A DNA stretch of 25,326 bases from DATLZB01 sp035574175 (GCA_035574175.1 DATLZB010000092.1:1-25326); one strand, 5' to 3'. Counted from the first letter of the stretch, positions 1 to 7,284 are shown. Notes: generated by a model not told the origin, from the letters alone. Numbers and translations are program-made.

Positions 1-2
1 AC

Positions 3-83
3 ACCGCCAAGATCAACAAGTGGAAGTTGGAGAAGTTGAGACTAAAGGATGAAATGCTGAAGCTTAGCCAAGCACGGCATTGA
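3..83 (+). CDS. DUF465 (YdcH-like) small protein, C-terminal fragment
   Basis: Frame 3 is open from the window edge and ends in TGA at 81-83, giving 26 residues beginning TAKINKWKLEKLRLKDEM. The segment KLRLKDEM is the typical C-terminal core of DUF465/YdcH proteins, which are short (about 55-80 residues) alpha-helical coiled-coil proteins of unknown function, common in alphaproteobacteria and often present in tandem copies. The start lies outside the window, so the protein cannot be sized. A hairpin 34 bases after the stop probably ends its transcript. The family call rests on one short motif and the charged helical composition; no function is inferred. Confidence 0.6.
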   Translation, partial: TAKINKWKLEKLRLKDEMLKLSQARH

Positions 84-116
84 TTTAAGCCGCTAAGGCT
101 ACGGTATTGTTCGATG

Positions 117-152
117 CTGTAAGGCTGATAAGCCTTGCAGAGAGTTGTTTTC
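117..152 (+). terminator. probable terminator hairpin after the DUF465 fragment
   Basis: Positions 117-126 and 131-140 form a 10-bp stem (CTGTAAGGCT against AGCCTTGCAG, one T-G wobble) closed by a GATA loop. It is followed by a moderately T-rich stretch, AGTTGTTTTCT. It sits between the plus-strand stop at 83 and the minus-strand stop at 187, so it separates converging transcripts. The U-tract is interrupted, so termination may be weak. Confidence 0.5.
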
Positions 153-186
153 TGGCATGTTGAATACCTCGAGAAAGTTCGCCGCC

Positions 187-1296
187 TCACTGTAGCAGAT
201 CGATCGACGAGCGCTCCTGCCAAGCGCGAGCCGCCCGCTCGGCCGCGGCCAGATCTGGGCGCGGCAATTTCTCCAGCATGGCGTCGAGCTCGGGGTCCGC
301 AATGCCCCCACTTCGCGCAAGGAGCCGCCACTTGGCCGCCTCCCGGACATCTTTGTTCACCCGCACGCCGCTCGCCAGCACATGGGCTAATCTGTTCTGT
401 GCCCCGGCGTGACCCCTCTCTGCGGCTGCCCGCAGCAGGCTGACGGCTTTCGGTACGTCGATGTTGAGGCCCTGCCCGCGGAGCAGTACCAGAGCGTACT
501 CGAACTGCGCCTCGACCAAGCCCTGATCCGCAGCGCGGCTCAACCACCGAGCCGCTTGATAGGCGTCGGCCGTCACGCCGACCCCCTTTTGGTAGAGCGC
601 GGCGAGATCGTATTGGGCGGCGGGCACGCCCTTTTCGGCGGCATAGGCAAGATGCTGTGCCGCGCGCAACGGGTTCTCGGGCTTACCCTTTCCCGAGAGG
701 AACAGGAGGGCGAGGTTGTAGTTGGCGAGTGCATGGCCCTTGAGCGCAGCCCGCTCGAACATTTGGCCTGCCAGCTCCAGGTTCTTTTCTACGCCGCGTC
801 CTTCCGCGAGCATGAGGCCAAGCGAGAACGCGCCTTCGATGTCGCCGAGCTCGGCGGCGCGCGCATACCAGCGGGCGGCGGTGGCGTCGTCGCGGCTGAC
901 GCCCGCTCCTTCCGCATAGATGCGGCCGATCAGCGTGTGAGCTTGCGGGTCGCCGCGCGCGGCCGCCTTCTCCGCCAGGCGCAGCGCCGTCAGAAAATGC
1001 CCCTGATCGAAAGCGATGTAAGCGGCGTCCTCGCCGCCTTCCGGGATCTTGATTGCCGGCGGCGCTTTGATCAGGTGCTCCGCTCGCCCGTTCCGGGGCG
1101 CCTTCCCGGCATCCTCGGCGGCGGGAACCCGCGGCGCTTGCTCTCTGGAAGCGCCCGGAACCGGCTTGCTGTCGCGCTTGATCCAGGAGCTGGTCTCGGC
1201 CGACGCCACTGAACCACCCCCGACCAAAGCCGCTGACAGGCACGCTCCGAGCCACCAACGCGGTGCCGCCGGGCCGTTGGCACCCACCCGCTTCAC
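187..1296 (-). CDS. secreted SEL1-repeat (TPR-like) protein
   Basis: The protein has 369 residues from a GTG at 1296. It starts with a signal peptide (basic start VKRVGANG, hydrophobic core at about 15-30, likely cleavage after ASA at 33). From about residue 110 onward come six or seven SEL1 repeats, visible as recurring blocks such as A-LG-hY-G-GV--D---A--W---AA--G. SEL1 repeats form alpha-solenoids that act as protein-binding scaffolds, often in the periplasm. Longer upstream reading is possible, but the GTG is chosen because it gives the signal peptide and because GTGA overlaps the stop of the ThiE-like gene (TGA at 1293-1295), indicating translational coupling. The partner protein is unknown. 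The family call is firm; the role is not. Confidence 0.85.
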   Translation of the reverse strand: MKRVGANGPAAPRWWLGACLSAALVGGGSVASAETSSWIKRDSKPVPGASREQAPRVPAAEDAGKAPRNGRAEHLIKAPPAIKIPEGGEDAAYIAFDQGHFLTALRLAEKAAARGDPQAHTLIGRIYAEGAGVSRDDATAARWYARAAELGDIEGAFSLGLMLAEGRGVEKNLELAGQMFERAALKGHALANYNLALLFLSGKGKPENPLRAAQHLAYAAEKGVPAAQYDLAALYQKGVGVTADAYQAARWLSRAADQGLVEAQFEYALVLLRGQGLNIDVPKAVSLLRAAAERGHAGAQNRLAHVLASGVRVNKDVREAAKWRLLARSGGIADPELDAMLEKLPRPDLAAAERAARAWQERSSIDLLQ

Positions 1297-1970
1297 GAGA
1301 GCCTCCGCGCGGTGCAGGCGGCGTGATAGACGGCCGCGACGTGATCTGCCGCGGCTGGGGGCCCAATGCCGGCGGACAGTCGGCAGGCGACGAAGTCCGC
1401 CCCTGCGGCCGCCAGGGCTTGCGCCTCTCCGGGCGTGTCGGCGTCGAAAGCGACGCACGGCACAGTGAAGATCTCCCCCCACCACGCCACCAGTTCGAGG
1501 CGCCGCGCAGCCCCGGACATCCTGTCTCTGACCGCTGCCGGCAAACCAAAGCCGATGTAATCGGCTCCCCGCTCTGCAAGCAGCATGGCATCGTGGCGCG
1601 ATTTGCCGGCATGGACCCCGACGATCGACCGCTTGTCGAGCACCCGGCGTGCCTCCTCAAACTCCTTAAGCAGTTGCTTCGACCACGGCAAATGGACCCC
1701 GTCCGCCGCGAGCGCCCGTGCCAAGTGGACATTGCGGTTGACCAAGGCAGCCGCGCCGCATTCTTGCGCCAGCCCAACCAGCGGCCGCGCGGCGCTGGCC
1801 ACTTCCGCCTCCTCGGCCGGCTCGATCAGCACACAGGCGACGGGCACCACGGCCAGCGCCGCCGCCAGCCGCTCGGGTGCAGCCGGGCCGGCCTCAACTA
1901 CCAGGTAGAGCCCGCATGCCAGTTCGTCTCCGCTCAACATCGTCTCTCGATGCACGGTGACCACGACCAT
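1293..1970 (-). CDS. thiamine phosphate synthase-like (ThiE/TenI fold) protein, divergent
   Basis: This 225-residue protein has the length and order of a ThiE/TenI TIM barrel: LYLVVEAG near 21, LVNRNVHLARALAADGVHLPW at 76-96, a GADYIGFG strand at 135-142, and a final AAAGADFVA segment. ThiE joins HMP-pyrophosphate to thiazole phosphate. Several residues normally tied to catalysis look altered: the usual ND is NR, the usual GVHLGQ.D is GVHLPWSK, and the phosphate-binding GGI region reads FDAD. It may therefore be a non-canonical paralogue, not the main thiamine enzyme. No other thiamine gene is nearby. It is cotranscribed with the SEL1 protein. ATG at 1970 has a GGGGGT upstream; ATG at 1940 is an alternative. 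Confidence 0.75.
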   Translation of the reverse strand: MVVVTVHRETMLSGDELACGLYLVVEAGPAAPERLAAALAVVPVACVLIEPAEEAEVASAARPLVGLAQECGAAALVNRNVHLARALAADGVHLPWSKQLLKEFEEARRVLDKRSIVGVHAGKSRHDAMLLAERGADYIGFGLPAAVRDRMSGAARRLELVAWWGEIFTVPCVAFDADTPGEAQALAAAGADFVACRLSAGIGPPAAADHVAAVYHAACTARRLS

Positions 1971-2003
1971 TGACCCCCAAATCAGTCAAAACAGCGGCTT
2001 GCG

Positions 2004-2024
2004 GTGTGCGGGCACACGGCCCGC
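2004..2024. promoter_or_regulatory. overlapping inverted repeats in the ThiE-like/EAL divergent spacer
   Basis: Two perfect 6-bp-arm inverted repeats overlap here. GTGTGC/GCACAC (2004-2009 and 2012-2017) shares bases with GCGGGC/GCCCGC (2008-2013 and 2019-2024), so in RNA only one could form at a time. The site lies 34 bases upstream of the ThiE-like start and upstream of the likely EAL start. It could be a DNA operator or a leader structure of the minus-strand transcript; the sequence alone cannot decide. Confidence 0.35.
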
Positions 2025-2150
2025 CAACAACAGACTGAAGCGATGGCGAAAGTTGGTGAAAGCCTTCTGCCGCACATTGCGGCGAAGCGCGTTGGAAGAA
2101 AAGCTTTGAGCGACGATTCGCGGTTCATCGACGGGGGGTGCCGACACCCA

Positions 2151-3755
2151 ATGGGCGCCATCAGGCCGAACCAGCACCAGCGACAGGGAGCGAACATTGA
2201 GGTTGTCGTCCCGGTTGCAATGTTCATCGTGTCCCTCGCTCTGGGCGTGGCCGCGCACCTGCATGCCGCCGTCGATCTTGAGCTGGCGGCGGCAGGCAGC
2301 TTGACCCTGCTCAGCACGCTGTTGATGCTGCATGTGTTCGTGCGGCGCCGCACGGCGGCAGAGCGGCGCCGGGGCGCATCGGCAGCCGGTCGCGACCGCC
2401 GCCCGAGCGGAGCGCCCGACGCAGGCCCGCCGGCGGCTCAGGTCGCCGAGTCTTCCGCGCAGGTGAGTTCCGTCGGTCAGGCGTCCCAGATCGACCCCAT
2501 CGCATCGCCGTGGCCATTTGCCGATGACGCCGCCCCGCCCACACGTGAGCCGGTAGGGGGCGAGCCACGGGAGGAAGAATACCGCGCCCAACCTTTATCT
2601 GCTCCAGCCCGTCCGGCGCCCTGGGACTTCCGTCCGGGGGGGTACGTTGCGCCGCCGGTGCCGGGATCGGATACGCCCTCTGAGGTTCGCCCGCCCTCAG
2701 AGGTTCGCCCTCTGCCGGAGGTTCCCCCCACCAGGACGGGGGGGGCGGAGGAAGAATCCGAGGCGATCGACCGTATCCTGAAGCGTTTGGCGGCCCAAAT
2801 TCAGAGCGGTACGGAGCAAGCTCGCAGGGCGGCTACAGAATTGGCACCCGATAGGGTCCCCGCCGGCGAGGCCGCTCAGGCCGCGGCGCTGGCGGACGCA
2901 GTCGAGTCGCTGAGATCGGCAGCCGCCGTCATGCGCGAGCGCCACGGCACCGCTCCGGCGGCCGCGGAGGCGAGCACGACACGAGCTGCCTCCCCGGCGC
3001 AGGAACGGCTCGCCGTCGTCGTCGAGGCCCTGGCCGGCGAGCGGGTCGACGTTTACTTGGAGCCGATCCTCGGCCTTGCCGACGAGCGCGCCAGGCACTT
3101 CGAGGTGACGGTGCGCCTCAGGCAGCCGACCGGGGAGACCATCGAGTCGGAGGAGATCGCGCGGATCGGGCGAGGTGCGGAGCTTCTGCCCTTGCTCGAC
3201 GCGCTGCGTGTGCGCCATTCGGCGGGATTGGCCTTGCGCCTCGAACGGCGCGGGCGCGATGGCAAGGTGTTCACCAACATCGCCTCCCAGTCGCTCGATA
3301 GCCGCCAGTTTATTGCCGGCATCGCAGAACGCCGCGGTCAGGCGGACTTCGTCAGCGATCGCCTGGTCCTTTCCTTCGAGCAGACCGAGGTGCGTGGCCT
3401 TGCACCGGCGCAGTGGAGCGCTCTGGCTGGGCTGCGCGAACAGGGCTTCCGGTTCGCTCTGCAAGGCCTCACCGACCTCGACATGGACTTTGCGGCACTG
3501 AAGGAGAACGGCTTCGAGTTCGTGAAGCTTGACGCCCGCGTGTTCTTACAGGGCCTGCCCTTGGGTCAGGGGGCGGTGCCGGCCAGCGATCTTTGCCGTT
3601 ATCTGGCTGGCGCGGGGCTCGCCGTCATCGTCGGCCGCATCTCCAGCGAGGCTGAGCGCACCCGCATCCAGGGCTATGGCGTCGCGTTCGGGCAGGGTGA
3701 CCTGTTCGGCCCGCCACGACCGGTCAACCTCGCCGTCGGTGCCGCGGCTGCTTGA
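2151..3755 (+). CDS. membrane-anchored degenerate EAL-domain protein
   Basis: With the ATG at 2151 the protein has 534 residues. Two hydrophobic segments (about 16-36 and 41-64) are followed by an arginine cluster, a long Pro/Ala/Glu-rich linker (about 70-285) and a C-terminal EAL-type domain (about 286-530). EAL domains hydrolyse or bind cyclic di-GMP at the membrane/cytoplasm face. Motifs kept: HFEV in place of FEAL, TNIAS, FEQTE, VKLD and GQGDLFG. Motifs lost: the DD metal pair (reads QG in FALQGLTD) and the AEGVE glutamate (reads VGRIS), so enzymatic activity is unlikely and a receptor or scaffold role is inferred. Upstream starts at 2004 (GTG, inside an inverted repeat) or 2043 are possible, but codon use there looks non-coding. 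The true start could also be ATG 2220. Confidence 0.8.
   Translation: MGAIRPNQHQRQGANIEVVVPVAMFIVSLALGVAAHLHAAVDLELAAAGSLTLLSTLLMLHVFVRRRTAAERRRGASAAGRDRRPSGAPDAGPPAAQVAESSAQVSSVGQASQIDPIASPWPFADDAAPPTREPVGGEPREEEYRAQPLSAPARPAPWDFRPGGYVAPPVPGSDTPSEVRPPSEVRPLPEVPPTRTGGAEEESEAIDRILKRLAAQIQSGTEQARRAATELAPDRVPAGEAAQAAALADAVESLRSAAAVMRERHGTAPAAAEASTTRAASPAQERLAVVVEALAGERVDVYLEPILGLADERARHFEVTVRLRQPTGETIESEEIARIGRGAELLPLLDALRVRHSAGLALRLERRGRDGKVFTNIASQSLDSRQFIAGIAERRGQADFVSDRLVLSFEQTEVRGLAPAQWSALAGLREQGFRFALQGLTDLDMDFAALKENGFEFVKLDARVFLQGLPLGQGAVPASDLCRYLAGAGLAVIVGRISSEAERTRIQGYGVAFGQGDLFGPPRPVNLAVGAAAA
2676..2729 (+). repeat. 18-bp tandem repeat, three units, in the EAL linker
   Basis: Units at 2676-2693, 2694-2711 and a diverged third at 2712-2729 share the core GAGGTTC. 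They encode P-S-E-V-R-P twice, then a variant L-P-E-V-P-P. They lie in frame inside the proline-rich linker, so unit gain or loss would change linker length without a frameshift. Confidence 0.8.
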
Positions 3756-3788
3756 TTTGGCTGCGCCGAGCCTCTAGGCAGCCCGGTT

Positions 3789-4655
3789 ATGAACGATGAA
3801 CGCGGTCCGGCCCCAATTCCCATTGTTGCGTCGATCGCTCCATTTGCCGCCGGGGCCGATGCTTTCGTCTGCGACATCTGGGGCGTCATACATAACGGTG
3901 TTGCAGCTTACCCTCGCGCGATCGAAGCCTGCCTGAAGTTTCGCGAGACGGGCGGCATTGTCGTTCTGCTCAGCAACGCGCCGCGCCCCTCCAAGGCGGT
4001 TGAAATCCAGCTCGCCGGGCTCGGCGTTTCCCGCACGGTTTACGACGCCGTCGTAACCTCCGGCGACTTGACGCGCCGCCTGATTGCCGAGCGGGAGGGC
4101 GTGTCGCTGTTCCACCTGGGTCCGGAACGCGACCGAGGCCTGTTCGACGGCCTTGACGTGAGCCTGGTCGAGGCGGACGCCGCGCAGCTTATTGTGTGCT
4201 CGGGCCTCTTCGACGACACCCGGGAGGGCCCCGCGGACTATCGCCCCCGCCTGTCGGCGCTGGCGGCGCGGCGGCTGCCCATGATCTGTGCCAATCCGGA
4301 CATCGTAGTCGAGCGCGGCGACCGCCTGGTGTACTGCGCCGGCGCGCTGGCATCTCTTTACGAGGAACTCGGTGGCAACGTCATCTATGCTGGCAAACCG
4401 CATGCACCCGTCTATGACATGGTGTGCGAGATCATCGCCTCCCTCAAAGGGCGGCCCGTCCCGCGCGCACGCATGCTGGCCATCGGCGACGGCATTCGAA
4501 CCGACATTGCGGGTGCGCTGGGGGCGGGCATGCGCGCCGTCTTTGTCGCGAGCGCGGTGCACGTTGAGTTACCGCTCCACGAGACCAAGCTTGCCCCCCT
4601 GTTCGAGGGCTTGCCGGGTCGGCCCGTGGCAGCTATGCCGGCGCTCGCATGGTGA
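3789..4655 (+). CDS. TIGR01459 family HAD-IIA hydrolase
   Basis: The protein has 288 residues. HAD motif I is CDIWGVIHNG (Asp29; the second position is Trp31 in place of the usual Asp, as I recall for this family). Motif II is LLSNAPRP (Ser62), motif III is the lysine in YAGKPHAPVYD, and motif IV is IGDGIRTDIAGA. The cap between motifs II and III fits the class IIA (NagD-like) group. These are cytoplasmic phosphatase-like enzymes; the physiological substrate of TIGR01459 members is not established. It starts 33 bases after the EAL stop on the same strand and may share its transcript. It converges with the membrane protein ending at 4686. Confidence 0.88.
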   Translation: MNDERGPAPIPIVASIAPFAAGADAFVCDIWGVIHNGVAAYPRAIEACLKFRETGGIVVLLSNAPRPSKAVEIQLAGLGVSRTVYDAVVTSGDLTRRLIAEREGVSLFHLGPERDRGLFDGLDVSLVEADAAQLIVCSGLFDDTREGPADYRPRLSALAARRLPMICANPDIVVERGDRLVYCAGALASLYEELGGNVIYAGKPHAPVYDMVCEIIASLKGRPVPRARMLAIGDGIRTDIAGALGAGMRAVFVASAVHVELPLHETKLAPLFEGLPGRPVAAMPALAW

Positions 4656-4685
4656 GCGCCAACGCTTGCGCGCGGCCACACTGCC

Positions 4686-5393
4686 TCAAACGGCCCTGGG
4701 TTCCTCGAACATGGTCGCGATCATCCGCTTGATCACGACCCCGACCGGGGCTGCAGCGAGGATCGACAGCGGCACAGCGAGCCAGAACCGCCATCCCGAC
4801 AGGTCATGAACGAACCCCAGGGCGCGGAAGTTGACGATCAGGATCCAAACCGTTAGCCCGAGCGCCAGAATGCTGCCAAGCAGGAAGGTGAACTTGTCGG
4901 TCTCCGGGTCTTCCATGGCGGCCTGGCCGGCCTGGCTCGCGGTTGCAGGATTTAGCCCATAGGGCCGCAGCGCCGGCGACATTCCCGCCACCTGTATCCA
5001 CTGACAAATCGCAAGGAACGGTGTGTAGACGCTTGCACCGTAAACGTAGGCAAGGCAGGTGCCCGCAAAGCTGGCCTTACCGCCGAGCAGCGCGAATGGC
5101 ACGTGCACGACCATTGCGATCACGAAGAACGTCACGATGCCGAGAAAGGCGTGTGCCAGCATCTTGATTTTGAGACTGATCGATCCGCGGCCGTAGAACG
5201 CCGTGACGATGGCATAGACGAGCAGTGCGACCACCAGGAGCTTCGCCAGGAACTCGAAACCCGCAACGATCTGCGGCTGCGAGGGCTCGAAGGCGGGGGC
5301 CAGAAACTGGTGCGGGTCGACGAGCGCACCGAGCCAAGTGTTCAAATCCTGCTCAATCTTGCGACTATCGATCAAGCTCAACAGCTCGAACAT
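4686..5393 (-). CDS. polytopic membrane protein, possibly Yip1-like
   Basis: The protein has 235 residues and about five hydrophobic segments (about 48-66, 78-100, 110-130, 168-188 and 203-221). There is an acidic loop (AAMEDPETDK) before the fourth segment and a soluble N-terminus of about 45 residues. The layout resembles bacterial Yip1-domain proteins, but no diagnostic motif is clear, so the family name is tentative. The start is well supported: GGGAGGGG lies just upstream of the ATG at 5393. It is a single minus-strand gene; the 257 bases to the next gene (5394-5650) hold no convincing coding sequence. Function unknown. Confidence 0.75.
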   Translation of the reverse strand: MFELLSLIDSRKIEQDLNTWLGALVDPHQFLAPAFEPSQPQIVAGFEFLAKLLVVALLVYAIVTAFYGRGSISLKIKMLAHAFLGIVTFFVIAMVVHVPFALLGGKASFAGTCLAYVYGASVYTPFLAICQWIQVAGMSPALRPYGLNPATASQAGQAAMEDPETDKFTFLLGSILALGLTVWILIVNFRALGFVHDLSGWRFWLAVPLSILAAAPVGVVIKRMIATMFEEPRAV

Positions 5394-5650
5394 GGTCCCC
5401 TCCCGTTACCATAGGCTGCGCACCCGGATTCCGCTTGGGGACATGCAAAGCCACCTCCGCGGCTCGCAAGAGCCAGCTCGGGCAGCCCCGAGGAGCGATG
5501 TTTCCAATCAGTGTGGACGTCGAATGCCCCAAAACCCCTCGTCGGGGCGCGAGCATACAGAAGAAGTCGCGGATGGGCAAATTGCCGCAGCGCAACCGTC
5601 AACGCCGGCCCGTTGCTTCCCTATCGTCGCACCGTCTTCATCGAGGCTTT

Positions 5651-6652
5651 TCAGATCGTGAGCACGATCTTGCCGATGTGGCTTCCCTCTTCCATTCGAC
5701 GGTGAGCGTCAGCGGCGCGGGCGAGCGGAAAACCAGAGTCGATCAAGACTCGAAGCTTGCCGGCAGCAAACAGCGGCCACACCTTCTCTTCCAGTGCGCG
5801 GGCGAATGCGGCCTTAACCTCGCGCGAACGCGGTCTCAACGTCGAGCCGGTGAGGGTGAGGCGCTTCACGTAGAGGCGCGCCAGGTTGATCTTGACCTCT
5901 GCTCCGCCGAGGGTCGCGATTTGCACGATACGGCCGTCTTCCGCCGCAGCGACGATGTTCTTGTCGGTGTAGTCGCCACCGACCATGTCGAGGATGACGT
6001 TGACTCCCTTGCCGGCTGTTGCCTCCTTGCAGGCGGCAACGAAATCCTCGCTGCGGTAGTTGATGGCGCGTTCGGCGCCGAGCTCGGTGCACACCTTGCA
6101 TTTGTCGGGCGTACCGGCCGTGGCGATAACGCGTGCGCCCATCGCCTTGGCGAGCTGGATGGCGGTGGTACCGATGCCGCTCGTGCCCCCGTGCACCAGG
6201 AACCATTCGCCGGTCTTCAGCGCGCCACGCTCGAACACGTTGTGCCAGACGGTGAAGTACGTCTCCGGCACCGCCGCAGCCTGCTCGAGATCGAGGCCCT
6301 CCGGTATCGGCAGCGCCGACGTTTCCTCCGCGATTGCGTATTCGGCATAACCGCCGCCGTTGACGAGCGCACAAACCTTGTCGCCCGGTTTCCATCGCCG
6401 AACCCCCTCGCCGATCGCGGCAACCTCGCCGGCTACCTCGAGGCCGGGAATGGGCGAGTGCCCTGCCGGAGGTGGGTAATGGCCGAGCCGTTGCGAGATG
6501 TCGGGCCTGTTGACGCCCGCCGCCGCCGACCGCACGAGGATCTGGCCGGGCCCGGGCTGGGGCGTCGGCAATTCGGCGGGCACCAACACCTCCGGGCCAC
6601 CCTTGCCCCTGATCTCGATGGCGGTCATGGTTGGCGGCACGGCATGGCTCAT
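5651..6652 (-). CDS. NAD(P)H:quinone oxidoreductase, PIG3/zeta-crystallin type MDR
   Basis: This 333-residue protein is a medium-chain dehydrogenase/reductase without structural or catalytic zinc ligands. The N-terminal GroES-like domain contains AAGVNRPDISQRLGHYPPPAG (45-65) and PGLEVAGEVAAIGEGV. The Rossmann domain starts at HGGTSGIGTTAIQLAKAMGARVIAT (154-178), which binds NADPH, followed by GAERAINYRSEDF. This pattern is typical of the PIG3 family of cytoplasmic quinone reductases; the true substrate is not known. The start at 6652 is chosen because GGAGGA lies about 8 bases upstream; ATG 6628 (MTAIEIRGKGG) is an internal alternative. It is divergent from the DUF1192 gene with 116 bases between starts, so the two may share a bidirectional promoter region. 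Confidence 0.9.
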   Translation of the reverse strand: MSHAVPPTMTAIEIRGKGGPEVLVPAELPTPQPGPGQILVRSAAAGVNRPDISQRLGHYPPPAGHSPIPGLEVAGEVAAIGEGVRRWKPGDKVCALVNGGGYAEYAIAEETSALPIPEGLDLEQAAAVPETYFTVWHNVFERGALKTGEWFLVHGGTSGIGTTAIQLAKAMGARVIATAGTPDKCKVCTELGAERAINYRSEDFVAACKEATAGKGVNVILDMVGGDYTDKNIVAAAEDGRIVQIATLGGAEVKINLARLYVKRLTLTGSTLRPRSREVKAAFARALEEKVWPLFAAGKLRVLIDSGFPLARAADAHRRMEEGSHIGKIVLTI

Positions 6653-6768
6653 CGGCCCGTCCTCCACGTTGTTGGTGCGCGGGATCGGGCGGCAAGTTGC
6701 ACGATCGACGCGGACGGGACAAGACGCGGGGTCAGCTGGCCGATGGGGCGCGGCGCGAGGAGGTGAGC

Positions 6769-6957
6769 ATGGATTGGGACGACGTTCGACCGAAGCCACA
6801 GCGGGAGATTACGGTCGGCGCCAGCCTCAAAGAGCTGTCCATCCAGGATCTCGAGGCGCGCATCGCGGCGCTCGAAGGCGAGATCGTGCGGGTCAAGGCC
6901 GAACTCGAGGCCAAGCGAGCCCAGCAGCGCGCGGCCGACGAGCTGTTCAAGCGCTGA
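6769..6957 (+). CDS. DUF1192 small coiled-coil protein
   Basis: The protein has 62 residues: an acidic start MDWDD, then LKELSIQDLEARIAALEGEI followed by a charged helix ending ADELFKR. The pattern L(S/T)--ELEARI--LE-EI-R---E---K is the DUF1192 signature, a small cytoplasmic alphaproteobacterial family of unknown function predicted to be one continuous helix. The ATG at 6769 has a strong GAGGAGG site (6757-6763) about 5 bases upstream, so longer upstream reading in this frame is rejected. It is divergent from the quinone oxidoreductase and lies upstream of the candidate small RNA and rcdA. Confidence 0.88.
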   Translation: MDWDDVRPKPQREITVGASLKELSIQDLEARIAALEGEIVRVKAELEAKRAQQRAADELFKR

Positions 6958-7059
6958 GGCGCGTGTCGGCGCGCCATCCCGTAGGCGTACTGGTTAAGAC
7001 GCCGTCTCGGGTCGGCGGGTCGCGCGTTTACGGTTTCTTGACCATAGGTCCGCTATGCT

Positions 7060-7155
7060 GCCCCCTATCCAGTCATCTGGATTCTGAGTGGGCCTGTCCA
7101 CTCTGTTTGACGCCTCCCTGTTGACTCTGAGCCGCTCCCGAGCGGCTCTTTTTTT
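7060..7155 (+). ncRNA. candidate trans-acting small RNA, three hairpins with terminator
   Basis: Three perfect hairpins follow each other. H1 is ATCCAG/CTGGAT (7067-7072, 7077-7082, loop TCAT). H2 is GAGTGG/CCACTC (7086-7091, 7098-7103). H3 is GAGCCGCTC/GAGCGGCTC (7129-7137, 7140-7148), followed by seven Ts. Between H2 and H3 lies an unpaired CCTCCCT (7113-7119), complementary to a Shine-Dalgarno site. A TATGCT at 7054-7059 is placed about right for a start near 7066, but no matching -35 box is seen. No good ORF lies inside. The design resembles alphaproteobacterial Hfq-dependent sRNAs with CCUCC-type seeds; family membership (for example alpha-r8/MmgR) is only a guess. It could also be a 5' leader with an attenuator for rcdA. 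Confidence 0.55.
7129..7155 (+). terminator. strong rho-independent terminator
   Basis: A 9-bp perfect GC-rich stem (GAGCCGCTC against GAGCGGCTC; effective loop 4) is followed directly by TTTTTTT at 7149-7155. It ends the candidate RNA at 7060 and would also stop read-through from the DUF1192 gene before rcdA, which starts 150 bases later. Confidence 0.9.
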
Positions 7156-7260
7156 GTTGTGTGCTCGTTCGGGTCCTGCCATCAAACCCTCCCATTTTGA
7201 GGCAAGTTGTTAACCCGCTTCTGCGAACCTCTGCTCGCTTGCCCTTGGATTGGGCTTGGG

Positions 7261-7284
7261 GTTGAGGCTGAGGCTGAGGTTGAG
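7261..7284 (+). repeat. hexanucleotide repeat GYTGAG x4 upstream of rcdA
   Basis: Four exact GYTGAG units (GTTGAG, GCTGAG, GCTGAG, GTTGAG) end 21 bases before the rcdA ATG. They lie in the untranslated leader if the ATG at 7306 is used. Unit number changes would alter leader length or spacing of the GAGG-like purine runs. Confidence 0.7.

Noticed and set aside
409..1212. 267-codon plus-strand open frame opposite the SEL1 gene
   Set aside because: No domain or signal; the minus strand shows regular SEL1 repeats and a signal peptide.
1971..2150. TPP riboswitch in front of the ThiE-like gene
   Set aside because: No THI-box sequence or matching helix pattern is visible upstream of 1970; only the small overlapping inverted repeats are present.
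1986..2591. 201-codon minus-strand open frame in the EAL N-terminal region
   Set aside because: It has no recognisable motif, overlaps the membrane segments of the EAL protein, and lacks a supported start.
5225..6766. 513-codon open frame on the plus strand opposite the quinone oxidoreductase
   Set aside because: It mirrors the real gene in GC-rich DNA, its product is Arg/Ala/Gly-rich without any domain, and the minus-strand gene has clear family motifs.
7038..7059. TTGACC as -35 box for the TATGCT -10 of the candidate RNA
   Set aside because: The spacing is 10 bases, too short for a sigma-70 promoter; it was left out of the promoter assignment.
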